Source: Cladorhizidae sp. MBARI D1340-BT2 (taxonomy: Eukaryota > Porifera > Demospongiae > Poecilosclerida > Cladorhizidae). Taken from it: a stretch of DNA of 64,000 bases. Each line of letters starts with the position of its first letter. Position 1 is the first letter of the stretch. Below the pieces are notes generated by a model. That model did not search any database and was not told where the DNA came from. It was given only the letters and a program-made list of their open reading frames with translations. Position numbers and translations under genes: made by a program. The stretch is taken from positions 19,705,041 through 19,769,040 of the forward strand of contig JAQNBH010000002.1 in NCBI GenBank assembly GCA_028752905.1, given 5' to 3'. Shown piece after piece: positions 9,699 through 22,686 of this stretch.

Positions 9699-11433
9699 GA
9701 GGCTTATCACAACATCATAGTATAAGCCAGTGAGGAATGCAGTGCATTGTTTGGCGAGTGAAAGTGAGGTGGAGTGAAAATGAATTAATTTTGACTCTGC
9801 CAGAAGGACAACAGCGTTGGTTGTTTCCTTTGTCCTACCAAGGGAGCACTCTTATGTTCACCTGCACTTTTTGTGCATGCTTCCTACTCTTCCCTTCTCA
9901 TTTCTTATCCTGGATCTTTCTTTCTTCTCTTCCTTGTTCTCCTAGGGATGAATAGCTCTTTTCCATAGTTTTTATGTCATCTTATAACCATTATTCATAG
10001 TTTCGGGAAAACTATTAAGTAGTGATATGTGGCAGAGCATGTGCATTACTCCATATACCAACTATTACTGCAGATATTAAAGGTCCATGTAGTACAGCAG
10101 AAAAGCTCAATTTTCGATATTATGATTAAGAGTCATTTGCTTCGCTAATTTAATCTAGTCAAGTGGTGGCACTTGGTAAGATTTTATTTCCAAACTTCAA
10201 TTAATGGTATAGAATGAATAACTTAAAGGTTGGTTGCTAAGCAGGTTTCTATATATCCGAGGGAGTATTCCTCTGGAGCTCCCTGGCCCATTTACATGAC
10301 TGGTATTTGTAATTCCCTTTTCAAAACTCTGTATCTGACCAGTCTTCTCCCCAGGGCATTTAAGCGTATTGACCTGATATTCCCTTGAAATTAAAAGAAT
10401 ATTGGGCGATACGTCTTACTGTTATGCTATTACAGTTCAAAGTTCATTTTTATCAAATTAATGATGCAATAGATTTTATATTAGGTATTGTGGGTGTGGT
10501 TGGTGAAGCATTTTCAGCAGTTCTAGCTCCACAGCAGCTTCCTTCTCATGTGTGAGATTTACCGAAGTATCAAGTTAGACGACGGTGTTCTTAGCAGCTC
10601 AAACAAGCACAGGAAGAGTGATACTGATCAAAATTGGAAGTTGAACTGTCCCTGGATATTAGAGTTGGAGGATAAGTAAAGTGTGGTGTGTTCCCTCTGC
10701 CGAAAAAATAATCGTAGGCCTACGAAGGTGTTGCCATCAGATGAGCAACAAGGATGGACATGCCTCACATAACTTAGTGAAGCATGCAAAGAATCAGTGT
10801 CATATCTGGTAAGCTGACTTGTGCTTGAGTAAATAGTGCAGTGGCTATGAGCTTAGCCCTGACCTTTCACCCACAGGGTCTCCTTTTTCTCCCTCTCTCT
10901 CTTGGTGTTTTTGAAACCATTAATTTTCTTCCAGATTCATCATTACAACTGTAACATAACAGTTCCTTTACCCATGAAATGTTTCAAGAATATTATATTA
11001 ATCGTTTAGGCTTCAGTATAATTTGTAGAATATATATGTCAATCGTATTATGTTGCATGACACTGATTCATAGCTCTTTTACATGTAACAATATTATTTG
11101 TCTAAGCAGAGTGAACCTCCTGCAACCTGTAAACAATATAACGAATACAAGACCAAAAACACACAGACCATCCTAGTTTATTAGTCCTCCTATATTCCTT
11201 AAGAAATCCTGGGTAGAAGAAAGTTGACAATGTTTTTTGTTTATTCCAGTGGCTATCTCTGAGCATCAGCAGAACTGATCTAAGAATGGCCTTCATCTTG
11301 GCACATGACCCCACCCTCCACCCTAGTCTCAGTACCCACATCCTCTAATGAGCATAAACAAAACACACGTGGAAAAGGAGAAATTTTATTGACCATTTTG
11401 TTCTGACTTGACTCAATTTTTGTATTATTTCTT
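9699..11433 (+). repeat. Flank A, left arm of the giant inverted repeat
   Basis: This stretch is the reverse complement, with modest divergence, of 62,240-64,000. Matching landmarks include ATGCAGTGCATTGTTTGGCG at about 9,737 against 63,943-63,962, and the open frame at 10,979-11,176 against 62,508-62,702 on the - strand. The right copy runs off the end of the window, so the true outer edge is unknown. It lies in the intron between ankyrin exons b2 and c2 and leads directly into the 55-bp satellite. The shared short open frames are repeat sequence and not genes. Confidence 0.85.
10575..10820 (+). pseudogene. Zinc-finger (BED/TTF-like) exon relic inside flank A
   Basis: The + frame reads KLDDGVLSSSNKHRKSDTDQ then NWKLNCPWILELED, a TAA stop, and SVVCSLCRKNNRRPTKVLP. 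After a frame change it continues HASHNLVKHAKNQCH, followed by a GTAAGC donor. A CxxC pair followed by spaced His residues after a tryptophan-rich start resembles the zinc fingers at the N-terminus of hAT transposases. The inverted copy near 62,890-63,070 has CAA in place of the stop codon but a shifted frame further on. Both copies are dead, and family assignment is tentative. Confidence 0.4.
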
Positions 11434-12206
11434 GACCAAGATATATATATGTAGATCATGTGTGTAACTACACATGTTTGAAGATACTGGCCAAGATATA
11501 TATCTGTAGATCATGTGTACAACTACACATGTTTGAAGAGACTGGCCAAGATAGATATCTGTAGATCATGTGTACAACTACACATGTTTGAAGAGACTGA
11601 CCAAGATAGATATCTGTAGATCATGTGTACAACTACACATGTTTGAAGATACTGGCCAAGATAGATATCTGTAGATCATGTATGCAACTACACATGTTTG
11701 AAGATACTGGCCAAGATAGATATCTGTAGATCATGTGCAACTACACATGTTTGAAGATACTGGCCAAGATAGATATCTGTAGATCATGTGTGCAACTGCA
11801 CATGTTTGAAGATACTGACCAAGATAGATATCTGTAGATCATGTGTACAACTACACATGTTTGAAGATACTGACCAAGATAGATATCTGTAGATCATGTA
11901 TGCAACTACACATGTTTGAAGATATATACTGACCAAGATGGATATCTGTAGATCATGTGTGCAACTACACATGTTTGAAGAGACTGGCCAAGATAGATAT
12001 CTGCAGATCATGTGTGCAACTAGACATGTTTGAAGATACTGGCCAAGATAGATATCTGTAGATCATGTGTACAACTACACATGTTTGAAGATACTGGCCA
12101 AGATAGATATCTGTAGATCATGTGTGCAACTACACATGTTTGAAGATACTGGCCAAGATAGATATCTGTAGAGCATGTGTACAACTACACATGTTTGAAG
12201 ATAGTG
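11434..12206 (+). repeat. 55-bp satellite, 14 copies (left array)
   Basis: Tandem units of 55 bp with the core CCAAGATAGATATCTGTAG then ATCATGTGTGCAACTACACA, in the opposite orientation to the array at 55,964-62,239. Each unit holds the palindromes AGATATCT and ACATGT. Copies differ by a few substitutions, and one has a TATA insertion near 11,925. The open frame 11,784-12,011 (- strand) is a by-product of the repeat. Confidence 0.95.
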
Positions 12207-13265
12207 ACTAGGCACTAACATCAACACTTTTTATGTCTAATGAGACTACCTCCTCCAAAGATAGGTTAATGCAAAAGGAGCTGTAAGCCTACCAGGCTGT
12301 AGCCAGAGCAAATGTGGCGAGGTGGTTCTGGATGCAAGTTCCACTGGAAATTATTTTAATCCCTGTGAGCAACTCGTGCATTCTGAGGGGAGCTAAGTGT
12401 GAACAGATATCGGACATTAGTCTTCATTTACAGAGAGTATCATCCATTCATTAATTAGAATAGGGAACTTACATGATGTGAAACAAATTGTACCGTAAAA
12501 GCTCCAATTATGTGCCACTCTAATTATGCGTTTCTTTCTAAGCCTAATTCTCTAATGATGTGTCTAGGATGTCATCTATAATTTCTATTTTTTTCCATTT
12601 CATTTGTCTAGCTATCGTATCTTTCCATTCAAACCTCGCGATCCATTGTATGGTTATTCCTGCAGGAGTTTTGTTCTTTTGCTTCGAATTGCATCAGTGT
12701 ATATGAACTTCTGAAATAGGTGAAAAAGCTATGACTGCTTCAGAATGTAACAATCTTCATGACAGGTGTAGTGTAGCTCAATCTACTCTAGCTGGATTCT
12801 GTCTTGTTATGTTTTGCGCTCCTGCTTGCTTCAACAATAGAACAGATTAAAGCTCAGCTCTGCTACCAGAGGACTCTAATTGGACAAGATCATGAAGTAG
12901 TTCTTTAAGTTCATCTCAATTTACCTAACCATATACAGCGACAGAACGTACTGTTCTAAATAGATACCGTCATTTAATCTTTTGTCACATTCATGGTGGA
13001 ACATTTTTTAATTTAAGAATCACAGCAGATTAGTATAATAATTATTGGAGCTTTTATGGTAATTTGTCTCATTTGCCTCATGCTGGCTATAGTCCCTCCA
13101 CCCTCTAGTTTAGGAAGCACCATATTTACCTTCCCTATCACCATCCCCTGTTGACAATTTTTTTCAAACAAAGCTCTGTGCAGCATATAATATGTAACTG
13201 AGACTCCACCCACCTATATGTACAATATGTAATTGAAATCTCTGTATATATGTGCATGTGTGCAG
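12207..13265 (+). other. Intron b2-c2 remainder
   Basis: From 12,270 the sequence is recognisably paralogous to the intron before exon c1 (about 6,520-6,920), including TTTGTCTCATTTGCCTCATGC at 13,062 against 6,705. This shows where the original intron resumes after the flank A plus satellite block. No gene is seen; the open frames at 13,013-13,332 are antisense intron sequence. Confidence 0.5.
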
Positions 13266-13307
13266 AGTTGAACAAATCTGAGGAGAAGACAAGCAAAGAT
13301 GGCACAG
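13266..13307 (+). CDS. Ankyrin gene, module 2 exon c
   Basis: A 42-nt exon, phase 1 to phase 1, with TGTGTGCAG before it and GTAAGG after it. The product in frame is E-LNKSEEKTSKDGT-G, a charged Lys/Glu-rich linker. It aligns base for base with exon c1, and the flanking intron is also conserved. It lies between the left satellite array and flank B, so those repeats sit in two separate introns of this gene. Confidence 0.72.
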
Positions 13308-15149
13308 GTAAGGAAGAAGAGGGAAACTGCATTAGACAAGGCTTGGTATATAAAAAGATGAGATTTGTAGATTTTTAGAGAGGTTTGCTATGCACAGTGT
13401 TATGGTTTAGGATTTTTTTAAATGTCCTTTTTAAAGCCATCACCGAACTTCTGGTTGCTTAGCAGGCCTTGCCTTGGAAAAGTTAACTTCTTGAAATCTC
13501 TATCTAAACTTTTATACATGTCTAATAATATTTAGATGTCAGTTCTCTCCTCAACCATGTGTAGAACAAGCAAAATATAAGAGAACTAATGCAAATTACG
13601 CATCGGAATTTTGGCCAGGGGAGGACTATGTATCTATGGTGCCCCCTAAGGGTAGTAGATGATCGGTCATCTATTTAGTGACATGTGTACTGGTAAGAGA
13701 GGGAAGGTTATGTCATGAGGGAACCAATTGACTACCGATTGCATGGGAAATAACTTTATTGTGTTTCATTGTTCATCTAATAGGACTGCAGACTTCTATG
13801 GTTGAGTTGTAGGATAAGTTTGTCCTTGCTGCTCCAATCTACCTATCTACCAATCTACCAATACATACTAGTCCACTTCTCCCTTACATTAGCCTATTGT
13901 TGGGTATTGATCCAGGAACACCATAATGTTTACTCATCCAAACAGCTGTTCTGCAGTACACTTGCATAATTCTAGCATTTCAACGCTTGACACTTGATTA
14001 GAACCAGATCCTGGATCACAATATGATGATACAATACGTCGATGGCTGAGTGTCATATTATGAACCAGTCTGAAGGCATCCTCTTGCCACAGATGGAAAT
14101 TTCAGCTGTTTGGAGTTTCCCAACTTTGACTGCCTTTATGTTTGGCATGATTGTGTACCTATGCAACATTTTTAGTACCTAAAGAGAGCATGCAAAGAGA
14201 TATACATTTTGATCAAGTTGAAAAGGTTTACGTGTGCAGATAATATAGGCTCCAACGTCATAACGACAAGTTTTGTCAAAATGTTAAGAAATTGCTTGTT
14301 ACCCGTTCTAAGATTTCACATAGACACAATCTTTTTTGTTTAGAGAAAATTGAACAATAACACAAATCTTGTATGATAAAATGTTAAATTTTTAAGGTTC
14401 ACGAATCATTTGTACGACAGCTCAATTAGTGTAGAAATCTTGTATATATGAACTACTAGAGTGAGTACGTACAGCAATAACATTCAATAGCCAGTTGCTA
14501 CTGCTTGTAGTTCAAAAATCCTTAGAATTACGTACGGCAGCAAAAATGTCCATAGATCTCAAGTTGGACTGCATTCATCAGTCCATATAACTTCCTTGAA
14601 CACACAAGCCACTCACCCCGCAAGAAAATGCCACAGTCACTCCAACCTTTTCATCCAGAAATGAGGAGAGGTTATTGTAATGACCTTCAAGTGAAATCAA
14701 ATGTTTAATTGTCTAAAGCTAGGCTAATACTTTTAACTGTTACCTCATCTCAAGCTGGTCCGTCATGCCCCAAGGTAAACTCCAAGCCACAGCCAAGGCA
14801 AAGCTATGCTCTTAAGCTTACCCTTCAAATTTTAATCATTCAAGCTTTACCTAAGATAAACCCTAAACTCTATGCTAAACCCAGGCTATCAGTTTAAAGC
14901 AGACCAACTAAGCTTAGTAAGCTTTAGAAATAGACGTCTTCCTTTATTTGTCGCCTGATGAGTTTACTGTGGGAGCTACCTCAGAAGGTCTAGCCTAGAG
15001 CAGTCTTACATGAACAAATGCTGCACAGTAAATGTTGAAGCTCCTGTCAGTCTGAATCAGAAGAATGAGCTGATACACAGTTGTTTCATCATCCAGCTTC
15101 ATCTGCTCAACTACTGTTTTTTCGATGGCTCATATTAATACCGACAGCG
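13308..15149 (+). other. Intron c2-c3, unique part
   Basis: AT-rich sequence in which no exon, RNA gene or transposon was recognised. The 14,709-14,897 frame consists of a loose repetition of words such as AAGCTTACCC and AAGCTAGGC and has no domain. Confidence 0.4.
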
Positions 15150-16395
15150 TTTCTCTGGCAAGGAACTTTTCAAGAAGCATGAGGCTGATGAACGATAAGA
15201 AAGCCTAAAGAAGCAGGGACATGAAGTTAATTTAACTAGAAGTACAAGGCTGAAAAACGATTCTGCTAAAAAGTGCTAGGAAATTGAAATGCGTGTAAGT
15301 TTGAAATGCAAAAACAAAGTTTGTTAGCTGTTGTAACGGATTTTTCACCGATATCTTTGCTCGGCTCTTTCAAGGCGATGATACAACATCTCCTTGAAGT
15401 GCTAATGGTAAAATAACAACAAAAATGGAACTCTTTCCTGGCACATATTGTACTGTATTTCCAGGGATAAAGTCGCACCTGAGTATAAGTCACACCCACA
15501 AATACATAGAGTGTAAGTCAAATTAAACTCGTTATCTAGTACTGGTTGCTCAATATGCACCGTCCAATAAAAATGTAACAAAAAATGTTAGGCATTTCCC
15601 CCCCCTTTTTTCTCTCACAAGATGATGCTTGACTGCAGGTGGAGCAGTACTCAGCATCACTCCATCTAAGGATCAATTGGAGCAGCTATAGTCGAACTAG
15701 CTGATTGATCAGAGTAGCTAACTATCGACAGCTGCAAGCTGAATGAACATTCAGTTATTGCCTCCACAGATCTGCCTTTGATTTAAACCTGCTCCTGCAA
15801 ATGTTGCAGCTGAAGAGAGCAGTTCAATTGGAATGATTATTGTTATCACCTCTGCTTACTAGCTGCTCTACTGCAGTAGCTCTTGATATCACCATAACTG
15901 ACTGATGCTCAATTCAATAGCTTTCGACATCACTACAGATCACAGGCTGCTTGACTGGATACTGATTAGCTCTTGGCATTCACAAAGCTAACCTGCTGCT
16001 CGAATGACAAGGCTCTCGACTGGACAGAGCCATAAAATAATTCCTGAACTTAACTTTTAATATTTTTTTAAATTACACACCATTAAAAATAAAAGTCACA
16101 GAGTCCACACACTCAGTGGAATTGCGGGAAACAAATGCTGCAATAGAAACATAAAGTTTATTTTGACTTCTATGGTAGTTGGTCTTCCTGCATGGAAGTT
16201 GGATCTCTTATTAATTATCAAAAATATCGAAAGACATAAGCAGCAATAAGCTGTGGATGGCTGTACTCTATGTAGTTATGGCACAACTGAACAGCAGAGT
16301 AACTCTGTACACTCTAAGAAGCTATGGAACAACTGAGCAGCTGATCTCTTTAGAAGCTATGGCACAACCGAGCAGAAGAGAAATTCTCTAGATGT
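15150..16395 (+). repeat. Flank B, left copy
   Basis: Reverse complement of about 54,760-55,960. Shared landmarks are GTTAATTTAACTAGAAGTAC at 15,227, the GAGTATAAGTCACACCC motif at 15,481, GGACGGTGCATATTGAG in inverse, and CTATGGAACAACTGAGCAG near 16,320. In the right copy B' directly abuts the large satellite array, whereas here about 2.9 kb with exon c2 separates B from the satellite. Internal CAACTGAGCAG units repeat two to three times at 16,270-16,380. No transposase is seen, so B may be a non-autonomous element or part of a segmental duplication. Confidence 0.8.
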
Positions 16396-16721
16396 CAATT
16401 TCCATTCTTTTCAGCATAAGAAGTAACCAGCAGCATGAAGCTAGTGTTGTAGCTCATTTGGTTTTTTGGTTTTAACTGTAGACAGACACTTCCTGATAAT
16501 ATACCTTCAGAATAACTCTATGTGCTTGTAGGCTATGCCCACTGTTGCATTTGATCATTCGTGCTTAATTGCTTCACCACCACCCAAAAGTAATTTGCAG
16601 CTGCTACAGTGACTGATACCACAGCAAATATAGTAGTTGAGATGCCACTCACCTATACACGTGCTCAGTATGTAAATAAGCCTATGTTTATGTACGTGTG
16701 TTTGTATGCATCTGTGTGCAG

Positions 16722-16760
16722 AGTTGAAGATACCGGAGAAGCAGAACAGACCTCCCACAG
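16722..16760 (+). CDS. Ankyrin gene, third c-type exon
   Basis: A 39-nt exon with the CAG acceptor, GTAAGG donor and phase 1/1 of the other c exons. It encodes E-LKIPEKQNRPPT-G. It has diverged more than c1 and c2 and has no a or b exon of its own directly before it, so either a third module lost them or the c exon was duplicated alone. The following 148-bp intron is purine-rich (GGAAGGGAAAGAGGAGAGAG-like). Confidence 0.65.
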
Positions 16761-16908
16761 GTAAGGGATGAAGGGAGGACTCATGGGGCAGGGAAGAAAA
16801 CTTAGAAGGGGAAAGAGGAGAGAGTAAGAGGTGTAGAAGATGATGAGAGAGGGGAAAGGAGTGTGAAATGGAGGACAGTGAGAAAACATTTCTTATTTCT
16901 TCTTGTAG

Positions 16909-17039
16909 GTCTGAAGTTACTTCCATATATCACCAGGTCAGCAATGAGGAAGGTTACAGATATGCCCTCCATCAAAGATATGATGAGGAGAAGACGGAGG
17001 ATATACGCAAATATCCTGGACATGTCAGACCTGCAATAA
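16909..17039 (+). CDS. Ankyrin gene, terminal exon
   Basis: Follows the acceptor TTATTTCTTCTTGTAG in phase 1 and ends at TAA (17,037-17,039). It encodes GLKLLPYITRSAMRKV, then TDMPSIKDMMRRRRRIYANI and LDMSDLQ. The basic cluster RRRRR just before the C-terminus could be a nuclear localisation or membrane-proximal signal, which is inference only. The exon is in phase with exon c3. No canonical AATAAA is seen close by; the nearest is AATAAG overlapping the stop. Confidence 0.68.
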
Positions 17040-17409
17040 GGTATTGATCTTCGTCTGGTAGTAACTGACATTTCATTCACTACGTATGTATACATACTAT
17101 TTAATAGCCAAAAAATATTGCCAGATAAAATATTTCATCATTTAGCTATTGAAGGTATTGGACTTGGCAGTTATGGTAAAGTTGGCATTCCCAGATCCAC
17201 TCATAGCAAGATCAATCTACTAGTCATGAGTGTGGCCACCATGTAGACCATCCTAGAATGCAAGGACATCAGAGCAACTAGTTGGCTGAGAGGACGCACT
17301 ATTAGTGAGGCAGTTTGTGAAATAATGTGGACAGTCTGGTCAAAAGTACCCAATTTTTTGTTGCTTACTTTTGAACTTACAATCATATTTCTGCAACAAA
17401 TATGACACT

Positions 17410-17835
17410 TCCAATGCGAATCTTGGACAGTATGAGCAAGCCTGTGAGTCTTGGACAGGATGATGTAAAGCCTGTGAGTCTAGGATAGGATGTGTAAAGC
17501 CTGTGAGTCTGGGATAGGGTGAGGCAAGTCTGTGTGAAGATAGGATGATGTAAAGCCTGTGTGTCTAGGATAGGGTGAAGAAGCCTGTGTGTCTGGGATA
17601 GGATGAGGCAAGCCTTTGTGTCTAGAATTGGGCATGTTTAGTCAAGGATAGGGTGAGGCAAGCCTGTGAGTCTAGAATTGGGTGAGGTAAGCATGTTTAG
17701 TCAAGGATAGGGTGAGAAACCCGTTAGTCTGGGATAAGGTGAGGAAAGCCTGTAAGTCTGGGATAGGGGTGAGGCAAGCTCTCTGTCTGGGATAAGTTGA
17801 GGAAAGCCCGTGTGTCTGGCATAGGGTGAGGTAAT
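17410..17835 (+). repeat. Minisatellite, about 32-38 bp
   Basis: About twelve imperfect copies of a unit like AGCCTGTGAGTCTGGGATAG followed by GGTGAGGCA. Antisense open frames here (17,672-17,938) come from the repeat. Confidence 0.9.
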
Positions 17836-20800
17836 ATGTTACTACCCAGTAACTAAGGGAAACAATATTGAAACCCACACCATTCACAGTTTTGATGACT
17901 GACAAAATGACCTGGCAAATAAGTTTGGTAGAAGTCATTTTTCTGTGACAGGCAGTACTCTAGCCTTGTCTGAAGATACTCTAGCAAGATTGTGGCACTC
18001 TTCCTTGGGTGAACCTTTTTATACTATTTATTTCCTGCTGGCAATGCCTGCTCAGGCATATCCTGGAACTTTTTTTAAGTTGAAATTATACTTTATATTA
18101 TTGGTGGATGATGCTGCTGAAGAACTAGCCTCTATTTTGCCACCTCATCATCCATCTCCTCTCACATCACAACCCAATTATCACAGCTCAGCATTATACA
18201 TTATAAACAAAGTAATATGTAGCAAAAATAATCATATTCATATGTGTGGTATATGTACACAGTTATACAAGAATTCAATAGCACAATGGTGTGTTGTGTA
18301 CATTGTTATAGTGACATAGTCTGTTTCCTTGTCTGATACTTGTGTTCAGTTAGTCCTCGTTGTTTAGCAACCTCATTAGTATATCATCCTAGAACACAAG
18401 GACATCAGAGCAGATAACTGGAGTATAATAATTGCCACTTGACACAAGGAAATTGGGCAATTACTACAGGGTAATTTTGTATGGCAGTTATGGACTTTGC
18501 CTGTGAATGCATCAATACGACAACATTTCCTGGCCTTTGGGCTATTACACATCTTTTAATATGTATACACACCCACAAAATAAATGCTGCATGTAATAAA
18601 CACACCATATATCCACAATTAGATGGTGCACGTGCTATTATATTTCTGTCTTGCTCTGAATGGTATTAGAGGGCACCTCCTATTATTTTAGCATGCGGTA
18701 TGAGTGCAAAGATCACCTGATCAGCTATTGTTTGTGTGACTCTTCACCCTCTACTCAAGTTTCTTCTTCGGTCCAGGTGAGCTTTGTTGCAGTTGAGGGA
18801 CCCTCACAGGTCTCTCCATGTCTTCAAGGTGGAGTTGGCCTGTCTTCCCAGTGGCTGCTGCACTGGCTGGCATGTGCATTGCTATGTAATTATAAGTGAT
18901 CAGAAGAAGCTTGGGCATGCATTAGTTCACTTCAGCTAGTAAATACTCCACGAGCTTTTCTAAGGGACAGAGTTATTGAGGGTGTGGTCTAGTTGAGGAT
19001 ATACAATAAGAGGACAGAAATGAAAAGGTCATCAACTTCTATGCCAAAAACTGTGTTGCCATAAAAATTATTGTGCCTTGTCTGTGATAATACCTTATAT
19101 GTGGGGTGAGGATGATCTTGTTGTCATGGAGATTCCTCTACTGAATGATAAATTCCCTTGTCATGCCAGCATTCTGTCTGGTCAGACTAAGTGCATCACA
19201 TGATTAATTATGGGATGTAAAAATCATCCATTGCACATGCTCTTCTCTGCTATACATGTTGATAAGTTCTTCACATACATAATTATTATTGTCCACCCTT
19301 CACAGACTCTGACCTCAGCCATGAGCAGCATCTTCACTGCACTTCTGCCACTGGAGCCAAAACTTGCACCTGTACAAAATGCACCTAAATAAATTACTCT
19401 ACTTGCAACTAAGTGTGTATAATTTGTGTGTGTGTATAATTATATACTTTTTTTGTTGTTGTAGTTGTTGTTGTTCCCACCCACTTAATTGGCATCTTAA
19501 TAGATAATTACATTTTACATGCTGGCAACCAATGCAATACAATTTTGGCACATGATGATGTCACTGAATCAATAACTATTACAAACACTCTTTGTTCACT
19601 ACTGCTGGCTTTGCTGCCTATCTGAGCATGCATAGTTGAACAAGGCATTCTTTCTACCACACATCACATCCAGCTTGCACCTGTCCATGATAATTAGCAT
19701 CAGCTTGTGTTAACTTGTAGGTATTGAGAAAATGTTGTTTTCTTCCAGGTGTTGTGGATATCTAGCAATGTGAGGTGGGCCTCCCCAGTGAGTGTACATC
19801 TCCTAGAGCTGAGCATGTATGTTACAATACTCTCAACTGAACTCTCTGCTGATTAGTAGAATGTGCTCATATTAGGCTTCAATAACATTTTATTCTGTAA
19901 GCATTTCCCTCTAAGACAAGTTGGGTGCAAATTAATCATATTCATAATAATGCAAAAGTGCACTAGATAAGAACCACTAGTAAAGTCATGCACACATATA
20001 TTGTATGTGCTTAACCTAGTAGCTGAGTACAACCTCGTAAAATACTGTTGATTTATGCTGAGTCATTGCTGATGATATGTGACATGCAGAGCTGGCTTTA
20101 CTAGCATCAGCACAACTATATTGGTAGCTATAGTTTAGTCAGAGCCAATATGATGTGGCAGAATCACTTGTAGAACATCAGGTCCTATTTTAACAGACGA
20201 ATATCTCTGGAGGAAAGTCGTAGCTAAGTAAATGACAATGGTTAGTGGCTTTAACTTAGAGTTGTTACGTTCAGAAAACCATAAGTACCAGTGAATCCTT
20301 TGTAGGTAATATCTCCAGATCTCATCATCAGATGCTGACAGAGGTGAATGTAATGTTCAGCATGAGCTCACAATTCCAACTTCAAGCCAAGCTTAATTAC
20401 TTCTGGAATCACCTCCGTTATAAATGGTATTGGTAACTTAACCAAGTCTATTGTTAAGTAGTGAGTAACCTCTCCAATGACGAGATGTACATATTTCTTT
20501 ATCATTAGATAGAAACACCTAATATTTTACAATATACTCTATCTTGTGGTAACAACCTTAATTCCTGGCTTGAATGATATCCCTGGCTATTATAGAGTCT
20601 CAAGTTAAATGGTGTCTTTTGTGGGCCATGTTCACTAAGAGAAGAGACAAAGGCTTCTTTGTAAATAAGCCTTATTCTCAGTGGAGTATGCTTAGCAATG
20701 CCATTAGTAAACACTCTTCACTTCACTATCATGCTGATATTCTGAAGAAATGGTTGACAGTCCAGCTTCTTGTATTGATGTATGGCTGATGGAGCTCTGC

Positions 20801-22680
20801 AAGTAAGAATGAATGAGAACAAACACATCATTCATCAAACATTCCTTACACTACCTGAAAGGAGCTGTTGTTAAAATTCAGGACAAGAAGCAGGACGTAG
20901 TGTCAGTTATGTAATGCTGTAAGGAGCTAAAATTACTGAGTTAAGACATTGCTAGATATTCCCAATGTATTTTTTTAACATAGCAGTGGAATTGCTGAGC
21001 AATGAGGAATATCTATATACATCAATGCCACATTTAAGTCAGCATCAGCAGCATCGTAAATTCTCATCGGTTGAAGACTTCTTTAAAAAACAGTTTCTAT
21101 TTCTGTCCTTGAGCACCTAATAAGTGATCTTCAAGATTCACAGCACACTAAACGTCTCCCCTTCAAGGGCTTCTACCTGTAAACATCACCAATAGCTCAT
21201 TATTTAGCAATATAGAAAAAGTGATTACTTTCTACTCTGATGGTCTTCCTGGTTGTAATGTAGTGAATGATTAACTCTGACACTGGAAGTACAAGTGGCT
21301 TGCTTGATCGTCCAGAAACACTGAGTGACTCCTTAAATAAGTGTTTTCCCCAAGTCTTCCAAACATAGCTGTATACATGGCTAAAACTTTTCCCTGCAAT
21401 CCCATTAAGCTTGTGTTCTTGCCAAAGATCAGCATGTGCTCTCAAATGATCGAACAATTACTTGCAGTCTATATAAAAAGAGTGCTTTGGCTTGAATACA
21501 CATGTACTATGGAACTGAAGTTGGTATAGGTAATATTTGTATGATGTTTTTGAAGAAGTTCTCTCGCAGAATGGAGAGGGCAAATTTGTTAATTGACTAA
21601 ACATAAGTTTTGTGATGTATACTAAACTTACACACCAAATTGGCTCTCAGAGCACTTATAAACAACATTTTCCTGGGGGCGTGCCACCAGACCAACCTAG
21701 ATGGCATGCTTCATGCACAATCTGCACACCTTTTCAAAAGTCCTCCTATAGGCCTGAAAAGGAATGACTTTTGATATAACCAAACAAAAGCTCCAAGGCA
21801 TAATGCAACAACATTGATAATTATGGTGGACACGGACACTCGCAGGAAGAGTTTCGCCTTTTTGATACTGATCACTGTCGTACTTTTTTGCTGCTACAAT
21901 ATCCTTCTGCCAACTTCTCTACAATGTACTTTCACAACAGCATATCAGCTGTGGTGTGACACTGGTGATGCAGAAAGGAAGTTTGATTGACTTGTACCTC
22001 TGGAGTGGTGGCACTTAATTTCACATGAACTTGTTGTCTGTGCCGCTACATATGGCTTTCAAGCAGTAAGCTCTGTTATTGTTGTAAGATACCAAGCAGA
22101 CCAACATTATTTTTGCTTATGATATCAGCTACTCCAACTCAATTCCATCAGCTCCAACAACAACAACATCTATATATATATATATGTTAGAGCTGATGTC
22201 ATACTATAATATGTGCCATCCCTTGAAATAACTGGAATAGGGCAGATTTAATAAGGAAAGGAAAGGAATGGTCAGCAATGCCTGAGTGTGGTATCTATGC
22301 ACCAGTTTGTTTTCCACTGTCAGATGACGGCTTCCCTACTCTCAAACATTTAACACTGCCATGTTTTATAGCATACCCTTTACCAAGTGCTAGAAAAGAT
22401 ATGGGTCTGGATAACTGACCACCAAGGATTTGTTCTCTAATAGCACTGGGCTCAAAAGAGGGTGTGTTTGAAGTAGGTATTTTAATGCTCACCTTGTATA
22501 TCATTATTGCAGGGGTTGTTCTCTTTCCACAAATATGGTGCTACAATAAACTGTGATGTCATGCATTTGGAATGGACCCACACAAGTTCTGTTTTATTGT
22601 TAGTTGGCATAATCCTGGCATTACATCATCATGATGACATCATCAGCATCATAGAGTTTCAGCTGGGCATGGCAATGACT
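17836..22680 (+). other. Region without recognised genes
   Basis: Unique AT-rich DNA. Weak exon-like pieces exist: 18,692-18,777 (AG before, GTGAGC donor after GTCCAG) and a short frame after CACAG at about 19,305 ending TAA at 19,392 with an overlapping AATAAA. None has a recognisable domain or paralogue. 17,945-18,319 is open for 124 codons from a GTG but has no splice or domain support. A segment around 17,240 recurs near 18,385 (CATCCTAGAA..CAAGGACATCAGAGCA). An (AT)n run lies at 22,172-22,184. Confidence 0.4.
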
Positions 22681-22686
22681 AGGTAT

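Noticed and set aside
10979..11176. Conserved small protein shared with 62,508-62,702
   Set aside because: Both lie in the inverted repeat; similarity reflects duplication of DNA, and there is no splice, start or domain support.
17945..18319. 124-codon + frame
   Set aside because: No ATG start at the edge, no acceptor, no recognisable domain and ordinary AT-rich composition; kept only as a note in the region entry.
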